Source: UBA3792 sp045576895
GTDB taxonomy: Bacteria > Bacillota > Clostridia > Christensenellales > CAG-138
Assembly (NCBI GenBank): GCA_045576895.1
Contig: JAZNHI010000190.1
Coordinates: 1-5,217, forward strand
Direction of reading: 5' to 3'
Length of the DNA: 5,217 nt
In this document: one piece after another, positions 1 through 4,760 of the stretch
How positions within the stretch are numbered: the stretch's first letter is position 1
Layout of the letters: each line of letters opens with the position of its first letter
Translations under genes and position numbers: made by a program
Notes under the pieces: model-generated
Seen by the model: the letters and a program-made list of their open reading frames with translations, nothing else
Told to the model about the DNA's origin: nothing
Databases searched by the model: none

Positions 1-867
1 ATACTCGGATGCTGCTGCCGCGATGGAGGAGAACATGGAACCACCGCAAGCGAAGATGATTTCCGTGCCGTTTGCATACCAGCCGGACGCCATCGTCTGC
101 AGTTCGGGGGAAGCGGAGAAGGACGAGCCGTACTGCCAGGAATATCTGACGTCGACGTTGATGCCCTTTTCAGCACCCGCTGCGTTTGCGCCCTGGACGA
201 AGCCATAGCCGTAACGGCAGCATGCCGGGTTCGTGCCGCCGCCGCCGCCGCAGAAGCCGAGCTTGGTGTAGCCTTCCATGACTACCGCATAGCCTGCGAG
301 GTAACCGGCCTGCTCCTCATGATACGCGATACCTGCAACATTGGGAAGACCGAGATCCCAACCATCGATGAAGATGAAGTTGACGTCCGTGAATTCCTTC
401 GCTGCCTTCTCGAGTGCGCCTGCCTGCATGAAGCCTGCGCAAACGATGATCTTCGCACCGCCGTCCGCTGCCGCCTTCATGGCGGCATAGCGGGCGTCGT
501 CCCTCGCCTGGTCGGCGTTCGCGGGCTGATAGTACTTGTAGGACAGACCGTTTGCCGCTGCATAGAGCTTGCAGCCTTCCCAGGTGCCCTGGTTGAAGGA
601 CTTGTCCTTCAGCTGACCGACGTCGGTAACGAACGCGATCTCATACTTGCCGTCTGCGCTCGTCATCGTGTCCGGGATGGACTCGGGGTCAACCACCGCG
701 GGCTGCTCCGGCTGCTGCTCGGGCTGCTGCTCCGGCTGCTGCTCCGGCTGCTCCGCCTGCTGCTGCGGCTGCTCTTCCGGCTTCTCCGTCTCTGCGGGCT
801 TCGTGCCGCAAGCAACCAGCGCAAGCACCATTGCGAGAACCATCAGCAATGCAATGATTTTCTTCAT
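1..867 (-). CDS. BMP/PnrA-family ABC transporter substrate-binding lipoprotein (C-terminus beyond window)
   Basis: The frame is open from the ATG at 867-865 to the left edge, giving 289 visible residues; the family is usually about 350-400 residues, so the C-terminal part is missing. Residues 1-20 form a lipoprotein signal: Lys-Lys, a hydrophobic stretch, then lipobox LVAC with lipidated Cys20. Residues 24-60 are a Pro/Glu/Gln tether. The periplasmic-binding fold follows, with the family signature TDVGQLKDKSFNQ at 81-93, WEG at 96-98, and RYGYGFVQG at 218-226. BMP/PnrA proteins (TmpC/PnrA of Treponema is the type) bind purine or other nucleosides outside the membrane and deliver them to an ABC importer; nucleoside specificity here is inferred from the family. 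The start is fixed by AGGAGG at 879-884, 11 bases upstream. The gene is separated from the upstream operon by a terminator and has its own promoter. Permease and ATPase genes would be expected further left. A Gly/Cys-rich stretch at 206-217 is unusual. Confidence 0.93.
   Translation of the reverse strand, partial: MKKIIALLMVLAMVLALVACGTKPAETEKPEEQPQQQAEQPEQQPEQQPEQQPEQPAVVDPESIPDTMTSADGKYEIAFVTDVGQLKDKSFNQGTWEGCKLYAAANGLSYKYYQPANADQARDDARYAAMKAAADGGAKIIVCAGFMQAGALEKAAKEFTDVNFIFIDGWDLGLPNVAGIAYHEEQAGYLAGYAVVMEGYTKLGFCGGGGGTNPACCRYGYGFVQGANAAGAEKGINVDVRYSWQYGSSFSASPELQTMASGWYANGTEIIFACGGSMFSSIAAAASEY
700..753 (-). repeat. 12-bp tandem repeat coding a PEQQ tether in the lipoprotein
   Basis: Near-perfect copies of the 12-base unit GAGCAGCAGCCG lie between codons 39 and 56 and encode (E-Q-Q-P)3 followed by a shortened E-Q-P. 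The only visible difference among the three full units is a synonymous CCC/CCG change. The encoded segment follows the lipidated Cys20 and precedes the folded domain, so it probably acts as a flexible spacer holding the binding protein off the membrane. Confidence 0.85.
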
Positions 868-884
868 AGTTTGTTTTTCCTCCT
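865..884 (-). promoter_or_regulatory. Ribosome binding site and start of the BMP lipoprotein gene
   Basis: A full AGGAGG lies at 884-879 on the minus strand, 11 bases before the ATG at 867-865. The encoded protein begins directly with a signal peptide, so this start is well supported. Confidence 0.88.
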
Positions 885-898
885 GATTTGTTTTTCCT
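870..898 (-). repeat. 12-bp direct repeat across the leader and ribosome binding site
   Basis: On the plus strand, tttgtttttcct occurs at 870-881 and again at 887-898, a 17-base period. On the transcript this gives two copies of AGGAAAAACAAA, and the copy nearer the gene includes part of the Shine-Dalgarno sequence. No function is known to me; a local duplication or an A-rich unstructured leader that helps ribosome loading are possible explanations. Confidence 0.6.
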
Positions 899-909
899 GC
901 CGTGCAGGA
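895..909 (-). other. Small leader hairpin upstream of the lipoprotein ribosome binding site
   Basis: TCCTGC at 909-904 on the minus strand can pair with GCAGGA at 900-895 around a 3-base loop, a perfect 6-bp stem. It is followed by an A-rich stretch rather than a U run, so it is not a terminator. It could stabilise the 5' end of the mRNA. Confidence 0.4.
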
Positions 910-926
910 TTATAAATTTGCACGCC

Positions 927-942
927 ATACGTACGAACGTAT
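927..942. promoter_or_regulatory. Inverted repeat overlapping the -10 and start site (possible operator)
   Basis: ATACGT at 927-932 and ACGTAT at 937-942 are perfect inverted arms separated by 4 bases. The element overlaps two bases of the -10 hexamer (941-946) and covers the predicted transcription start near 934, a position typical of repressor sites. The regulator is unknown; the function is inferred from symmetry and position only. Confidence 0.42.
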
Positions 943-949
943 TATAACA
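941..949 (-). promoter_or_regulatory. Extended -10 promoter of the BMP lipoprotein gene
   Basis: TGTTATAAT on the minus strand (949-941) is a perfect extended -10 (TGnTATAAT) for the main vegetative sigma factor. The hexamer at -35 spacing (TTCCAT, 969-964) is poor, which extended -10 promoters tolerate. Transcription would start near 934, giving a leader of about 67 bases. The position between the upstream terminator and the gene fits a dedicated promoter. Confidence 0.72.
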
Positions 950-958
950 GATACTTTT

Positions 959-980
959 CAAGAATGGAAGAGGATTCTTG
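959..980. promoter_or_regulatory. Inverted repeat over the -35 region (possible regulator site)
   Basis: CAAGAAT at 959-965 and ATTCTTG at 974-980 are perfect 7-base inverted arms with an 8-base spacer. Relative to a start near 934 the element spans roughly -25 to -46, exactly over the weak -35 region. This is a plausible dimeric regulator site; no named consensus is recognised. Confidence 0.45.
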
Positions 981-981
981 C

Positions 982-1011
982 ATATTTTTCAAATATTTTT
1001 CATAATTTGAA
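982..1011. promoter_or_regulatory. Phased A/T-tract repeats and inverted repeat upstream of the promoter
   Basis: ATATTTTTCA occurs at 982-991 and again at 993-1002, an 11-base period close to one helical turn. TTCAAAT at 988-994 and ATTTGAA at 1005-1011 also form perfect 7-base inverted arms. The block lies about 48-77 bases upstream of the predicted start at 934. It may act as an UP-like element, a bend, or a protein site; the sequence alone does not decide. Confidence 0.4.
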
Positions 1012-1026
1012 CCGTATGCCGTTCGG

Positions 1027-1061
1027 AAAAAGAAAACCGATCGCTTTACCGATCGGCTTTT
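1027..1061 (-). terminator. Rho-independent terminator after ispH-rpsA
   Basis: On the minus strand CCGATCG (1056-1050) pairs with CGATCGG (1043-1037) around a 6-base loop. A G-U pair and A-U pairs extend the stem. The T-rich tract TTTTCTTTTT (1036-1027) follows directly. It begins 23 bases after the TAA stop at 1086-1084, so it ends the operon before the lipoprotein promoter. Confidence 0.9.
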
Positions 1062-1083
1062 CCGTCTTGTTTGGGGGCGGAGA

Positions 1084-3489
1084 TTACTCCTCTTCCGCCT
1101 TGAAATTCGCAAACAGGCTCGCCAGAGAGGTGGTCGTCTGCGTGACCGGGGGCAGCTCGTACTCGCCGTCCTCGGAATTGCGGCGGCGGCGATCCGGACG
1201 GGATTCGCGGCGCTCGCCGTTGTTGTCCTGCGCGCGGCGGGCATTGCGCTCCTCGCGCTCCTTGTTCTGCTGCTCGCGCTGTGCTTCACGCTGCGCCTTG
1301 CGCTCCGCGTTCACACGCTCGCGCTCCGCCTTCTCTGCAGCAAGCTGCTCCGCGATCTCGGGGTTCTCCTCGATCAGAGCGTCCTTGCGGGAGAGGCTGA
1401 TGCGCTTTGCTTCGACGTTGACGTCGAGCACCTTGCAGCGAACGATGTCGCCAACCTTGATCTCGTCCTCGACCTTCTCGATGCGGTGTACGCCGACCTG
1501 AGAGATGTGGATGAGACCGTCGATCGTCGGCTCCAGCGCGACGAACGCGCCGAACGGAACGATGCGGACGACCTTGCCCTCGACGATCGAGCCGATCGGA
1601 TACTTCTCCGCCGCCTTGGTCCAGGGCTTCGGCTGGAGCTGCTTGTAGCCCAGCGAGATGCGTTCCTTTTCACGGTCGACGCCGAGGATCAGAACCTCGA
1701 TCTCCTGACCGATGGACAGCGCGTCGCTCGGATGCTTGACTCTGCCCCATGCGCAGTCCGTTACGTGAACGAGACCGTCCAGGCCGCCGATGTCGACAAA
1801 CGCGCCGAAATCGGTGATGCGGCGGACGACGCCGCGGACCTTCTCGCCGACGACGAGCGCGTCCCACTTGGCCGCCTTCGCTGCCTTTGCCTCCTCGACG
1901 AGGACCTGCTTGATGGAAGCGACGATGCGCTTCTTTGCCTTGTCCGCTTCGAGAACCTTGACCTTGATGGTCTTGCCGACGTAGTCGTTGAGATTCTCAA
2001 CGTATTTCGTAGAAACGTGCGAAGCCGGAACGAACGCGCGAACGCCGTTGATGTCGGCGATCAGTCCGCCCTTGACGACTTCCTTGACCACTGCCTCAAA
2101 GGTCTTGCCTTCGACGTCTTCTGCGAACATTTCGTCCATCAGCTTTCTGCCTTCGACATTCTTGCGGGAAAGGCGGACATTGCCTTCGCCGTCGTTGACC
2201 ATGAGTACTTCTACGTCGATGCTGTCACCCTCTTTGACAACGTCTTCCGCACGGACTTCGGGATCCGCGGAGAATTCTCCCTTCGGGATCACGCCGTCGG
2301 CCTTGTAACCGATGTTGACAAATACTTCGCCGTCGACCACCTGGATCACGGTGCCCGTGATCATCTGGCCCGGACGAATCCGCTTCACGGTCTTTTCAAA
2401 GGCCTGTTCAAACGTTTCGGGTTCGGCTTCTGCCTCCGCCTCGACAGCAGCGGGCGCTGCTTCAACTGCTTCTTCGACTGCTTCTTCCACGACTGCCGGT
2501 GCTTCTTCGACGGTCTCTTTCACTTCTTCGACCGCTTCGACTGTTTCCGCTGCCGCTTCCGTAACTGCCTGTTCTGCTTCCGCAACGACCTGTTCAGTGG
2601 TTTCGGCGACAACCTCAGCGGGAGCTTCCGCTTCGATGGTTTCAACTGTCGTCTTTTCGAGTTCGCTCATTACTTGTTTAACCTCCCTAATCATCGCTGG
2701 TGGCGTCGATGCGCCTGCGATAATCCCTATTATATCATCGTCTTTTATTTTTGCAAGAGGAATTTTACCGATATTGTCGATGATTTCTGCCTTTTCGCAA
2801 GATTTTTTACACAAATCATACAGAGCGCAGGTGTTTGCGCTCGTTTCGGAGCCGAGAACGAAGATCCGCGTACACCGCTTTGCAAGCATCTTCGCCTCCT
2901 CCTGCCTGAGCTGCGTCGTATCGCAGACCGTGCAGTGCGCCGAAAGCGCCGGGATCTTTTCCGAAAGAATGCGCAGGACCGCGTCGTACGTCTCCTTCTT
3001 CGCCGTCGTCTGCGAAACGAAGGTCAGCGATCCGCAGGACGGGAACCGTTCCGCGTCCGCTTCACCCGTCAGGACAGCGGCGTTCTCCCCCGCGCGGCTT
3101 CTGATCCCGATCACCTCGGGATGCTCTGGCTTTCCGAGGATCGCGACGCGCTCCCCCTTCTCCGCCGCCCGCCCGACGATCCGATGGATGCGCTTCACGA
3201 ACGGACACGTGGCGTCGATCACGCGAACGCCCTTTTCTTCGCACGCACGAAAGACCTCCGGCGGCGCGCCGTGCGCCCGGATCACCAGCGTGTCGCCCGC
3301 CGCAAGCATGTCAATCGAATCGACCGCATGGATGCCGCGCGCTTCGAGCTCGCCGACCGTGCGCTCGTTGTGGATGATCCTGCCGTAGGTGAAGACCCGC
3401 GCGTTCTCCTCCGCCGCTTTGTTCACCAGCCCGATCGCCCGCGACACGCCGAAGCAGAACCCGCTGTGCTTTGCGAGAAGGATCCTCAT
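1084..3489 (-). CDS. ispH: Fused 4-hydroxy-3-methylbut-2-enyl diphosphate reductase (IspH) and ribosomal protein S1
   Basis: This 801-residue protein joins two functions, an arrangement known in Clostridia. Residues 1-about 275 are IspH, the [4Fe-4S] enzyme that makes IPP and DMAPP in the last step of the MEP pathway. Cluster cysteines are Cys12 (GFCFG), Cys95 (DATCPF) and Cys189 (CDTTQLRQE). His40, His73 (RAHG), His123 and Glu125 (HPEV), Thr161-162 (SQTT) and GAST at 259-262 match the active-site motifs. The usual SSN substrate motif reads SAN at 217-219. Residues 280-368 are a Glu/Ala/Val-rich acidic linker. Four S1 RNA-binding domains follow at about 374-444, 459-527, 546-616 and 633-703; the last two carry FGAF. 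Residues 705-775 are charged and Arg-rich, ending in a short hydrophobic motif near 787-797. The ATG overlaps the plsC stop by 4 bases (ATGA), with GGAG at 3498-3501. An internal promoter and start probably also give free S1. Confidence 0.96.
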   Translation of the reverse strand: MRILLAKHSGFCFGVSRAIGLVNKAAEENARVFTYGRIIHNERTVGELEARGIHAVDSIDMLAAGDTLVIRAHGAPPEVFRACEEKGVRVIDATCPFVKRIHRIVGRAAEKGERVAILGKPEHPEVIGIRSRAGENAAVLTGEADAERFPSCGSLTFVSQTTAKKETYDAVLRILSEKIPALSAHCTVCDTTQLRQEEAKMLAKRCTRIFVLGSETSANTCALYDLCKKSCEKAEIIDNIGKIPLAKIKDDDIIGIIAGASTPPAMIREVKQVMSELEKTTVETIEAEAPAEVVAETTEQVVAEAEQAVTEAAAETVEAVEEVKETVEEAPAVVEEAVEEAVEAAPAAVEAEAEAEPETFEQAFEKTVKRIRPGQMITGTVIQVVDGEVFVNIGYKADGVIPKGEFSADPEVRAEDVVKEGDSIDVEVLMVNDGEGNVRLSRKNVEGRKLMDEMFAEDVEGKTFEAVVKEVVKGGLIADINGVRAFVPASHVSTKYVENLNDYVGKTIKVKVLEADKAKKRIVASIKQVLVEEAKAAKAAKWDALVVGEKVRGVVRRITDFGAFVDIGGLDGLVHVTDCAWGRVKHPSDALSIGQEIEVLILGVDREKERISLGYKQLQPKPWTKAAEKYPIGSIVEGKVVRIVPFGAFVALEPTIDGLIHISQVGVHRIEKVEDEIKVGDIVRCKVLDVNVEAKRISLSRKDALIEENPEIAEQLAAEKAERERVNAERKAQREAQREQQNKEREERNARRAQDNNGERRESRPDRRRRNSEDGEYELPPVTQTTTSLASLFANFKAEEE
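2668..2688 (-). promoter_or_regulatory. rpsA: Internal ribosome binding site and ATG for free S1 (rpsA) inside the fusion
   Basis: AGGGAGGT at 2688-2681 on the minus strand lies 11 bases (counted from GGAGG) before an in-frame ATG at 2670-2668, codon 274 of the fusion. The spacing equals that of the lipoprotein gene. The ATG lies where the IspH domain ends and before the acidic linker, so initiation here would yield a 528-residue protein (1084-2670) beginning MSELEK, with all four S1 domains and no IspH. The out-of-frame TAATG at 2672-2668 resembles an ancestral stop-start overlap. That the site is used is inferred. Confidence 0.68.
2729..2756 (-). promoter_or_regulatory. Candidate internal promoter for rpsA within the end of ispH
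   Basis: On the minus strand TTGCAA (2756-2751, 4 of 6 consensus bases) is followed after 16 bases by TATAAT (2734-2729), preceded by TG at the extended -10 position (TGATATAAT). Transcription would start near 2722, giving a leader of about 52 bases before the internal ATG at 2670. The segment codes IspH residues 244-255 and uses ATA for Ile248, Ile253 and Ile254, whereas Ile is mostly ATC in this window. This suggests the bases are kept for the promoter as well as the protein. Not proven by sequence alone. Confidence 0.62.
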
Positions 3490-4088
3490 AGACGGTTCTC
3501 CGCGATGTCCCTGAGCGTCATCATGGAATCCGTGATCGCCGCGTTGACGGCGTCGACCGGCTTCTTACCCGGGCAGTGCGCCTTCACCTCGGCGGGATAG
3601 ATCGGATCGCCGACCGCGACCTTCAGCCTTTGCCCGAACTTCCGGTCGTGGTGCACGATGTACAGCGGTACGATCGGCGCGTCCGCGCGAAGCGCGATGA
3701 ACGCGCAGCCCTTGTCGAACGCGTCCGTGTCGGTCTCCGTCGCCGAGCGGTGTCCCTCCGGGAACACGCCGAACGCCTTGCCCTTGTTCAGAAGCTCGCA
3801 CGCGTGCTTGATCGACTTCGTGTCCGCCGTGCGCTGATTGACCGGGAAGCACAAAAGCAGCCGGAAGACCGTCGTCATAAACCTGGACGAAAACAGCGTG
3901 GATTTCGCCATGAAGTGGATGCATCGCCACACGATCGCCGCGATCCAGATCGGATCGCTCATCTTGACATGGTTGCTGACATAGATCACCTTGCCCTTGC
4001 TTTTCAGCGCCGCACGGTTGTAGATCTTCGGCCGCCCGTACAGCCAGAGGATCGGCTTCAGGATGATGCACGCAAAGACGTACAGCAT
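3486..4088 (-). CDS. plsC: 1-acyl-sn-glycerol-3-phosphate acyltransferase (PlsC family)
   Basis: This 200-residue protein belongs to the PlsC/LPLAT family, which at the membrane transfers an acyl chain to lysophosphatidic acid to make phosphatidic acid. The catalytic HX4D motif is SNHVKMSD (His40, Asp45). The glycerol-phosphate binding block is FPEGHRS at 109-115, where the family normally has FPEGTRS. FPVNQR at 81-86 and VPLYI at 140-144 match the remaining conserved blocks. The hydrophobic N-terminus (residues 2-17) could anchor it to the membrane. The length is typical of short clostridial members. The ATG at 4088-4086 is preceded by GGAGG at 4095-4099 with 6 bases between, and lies one base after the cmk stop. 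Its TGA overlaps the ispH start in ATGA, so translation is probably coupled. Family assignment is firm; the exact acyl acceptor is inferred. Confidence 0.93.
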   Translation of the reverse strand: MLYVFACIILKPILWLYGRPKIYNRAALKSKGKVIYVSNHVKMSDPIWIAAIVWRCIHFMAKSTLFSSRFMTTVFRLLLCFPVNQRTADTKSIKHACELLNKGKAFGVFPEGHRSATETDTDAFDKGCAFIALRADAPIVPLYIVHHDRKFGQRLKVAVGDPIYPAEVKAHCPGKKPVDAVNAAITDSMMTLRDIAENRL

Positions 4089-4089
4089 A

Positions 4090-4746
4090 TCATACCTCCG
4101 AAAGAATTGCTTCGACTGCTTCCTCGATCGTCATGTTCGTTGTGTCGATCCGCTTCGTGTCCGCGCCGCAGTACAGCGGCTTGTAGGCGCGCTCGCTGTC
4201 CTGCCTGTCGCGGCGGATGATGTCCTTCAGGATCGTGTCGTAATCGGCTTCCTGCCCGCTCTCCAGAAGCTGCTTATACCGCCGGTTCGCGCGCTCCTCC
4301 GCCGACGCCGTGATAAAAAACTTGTAGGGCGTGTCGAAAAGAACGTTCGTGCAGATGTCGCGTCCGTCCATGATCACGCGCTGCGCATGCGCCACCTCGC
4401 GCTGCAGCTCCGTCATCCGGTCGCGCACGGCGGGAACGCGGCTCACGAGCGACGCGCCCTGCCCGATCTCCTCGGTGCGGAGCTCTCCCGTGACGTCCTC
4501 GCCGTCGACAACGATGTGCTGTTCGCCGGTTTCCGTGTACTGCACGCGAAGGTCGATCGCTTCGACCAGCGCCGCGACCGCTTCCTCGTCCGTGAAGCCC
4601 ACGCCGTGCCGCTTTGCCGCCACCGCAACGCCGCGGTACATCGCGCCCGTATCGAGGTACGGGATGTTCAGAATCTTTGCGACCCGCTTTGCAACCGTGC
4701 TCTTGCCCGCGCCCGCGGGTCCGTCGATGCCGATGCTTGGTTTCAT
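4090..4746 (-). CDS. cmk: (d)CMP kinase (cytidylate kinase)
   Basis: The 218-residue product phosphorylates CMP and dCMP using ATP in the cytoplasm, supplying CDP and dCDP. The Walker A loop is GPAGAGKST at 9-17. YLDTGAMYR at 30-38 is the conserved CMP-site segment. The motif usually reading DGRDIGT is DGRDICT at 127-133. RRDRQDSERAYKPL at 178-191 matches the conserved lid and base-binding block. The length is normal for the family. The ATG at 4746-4744 is chosen because MKPSIGIDGPAGAGKS begins the kinase fold directly and GGAGG sits at 4756-4760, 9 bases upstream. An in-frame ATG at 4911 would only add an unrelated Arg-rich extension read through the preceding gene. It begins 4 bases after the flavoprotein stop and ends one base before plsC, a tight operon seen widely in Clostridia, where cmk also neighbours the S1 gene. 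Confidence 0.97.
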   Translation of the reverse strand: MKPSIGIDGPAGAGKSTVAKRVAKILNIPYLDTGAMYRGVAVAAKRHGVGFTDEEAVAALVEAIDLRVQYTETGEQHIVVDGEDVTGELRTEEIGQGASLVSRVPAVRDRMTELQREVAHAQRVIMDGRDICTNVLFDTPYKFFITASAEERANRRYKQLLESGQEADYDTILKDIIRRDRQDSERAYKPLYCGADTKRIDTTNMTIEEAVEAILSEV

Positions 4747-4760
4747 TTGACTATACCTCC
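4747..4760 (-). promoter_or_regulatory. Ribosome binding site deciding the cmk start
   Basis: GGAGG at 4760-4756 lies within the last sense codons of the flavoprotein gene, and 9 bases separate it from the cmk ATG at 4746-4744. The flavoprotein TAG (4753-4751) falls inside that spacer. The layout implies coupling or rapid re-initiation between the two genes and rules out the longer upstream start. Confidence 0.85.

Noticed and set aside
909..914. A second TATAAT on the minus strand in the lipoprotein leader
   Set aside because: It has no TG extension, and the best hexamer at the right distance (TTCGTA) is weak. A start near 902 cannot be excluded, but the 941-949 element is much better.
319..915. 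Plus-strand reading frames with Cys/Gly or Leu/Arg repeats around 647-886
   Set aside because: They are antisense translations of the PEQQ repeat and the lipoprotein gene, which has a clear signal peptide, lipobox and family motifs.
868..934. A purine riboswitch in the lipoprotein leader
   Set aside because: The predicted leader is only about 67 bases, mostly A-rich, with one small hairpin and no three-way junction or terminator switch.
929..941. A PurR box (CGAAC core at 934-938 on the plus strand, and CCGAAC at 1026-1021 on the minus strand)
   Set aside because: Only the short cores match the Bacillus PurR consensus, and the two sites are about 80 bases apart instead of the usual paired spacing.
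956..961. TTGAAA as a -35 element for the lipoprotein promoter
   Set aside because: Only 9 bases separate it from TATAAT at 946-941, too short for sigma-70 type recognition.
2312..3388. A 358-codon Ser/Thr/Ala-rich plus-strand reading frame
   Set aside because: The low-complexity Ser/Thr/Ala composition comes from reading the Glu/Ala linker codons in antisense. It has no plausible ribosome binding site or domain.
1486..3600. A 704-codon open reading frame on the plus strand opposite ispH-rpsA
   Set aside because: It is the antisense shadow of a GC-rich, codon-biased gene. Its product is Asp/Arg/Leu/Phe-rich with no recognisable domain, and the minus-strand frame has full IspH and S1 motifs.
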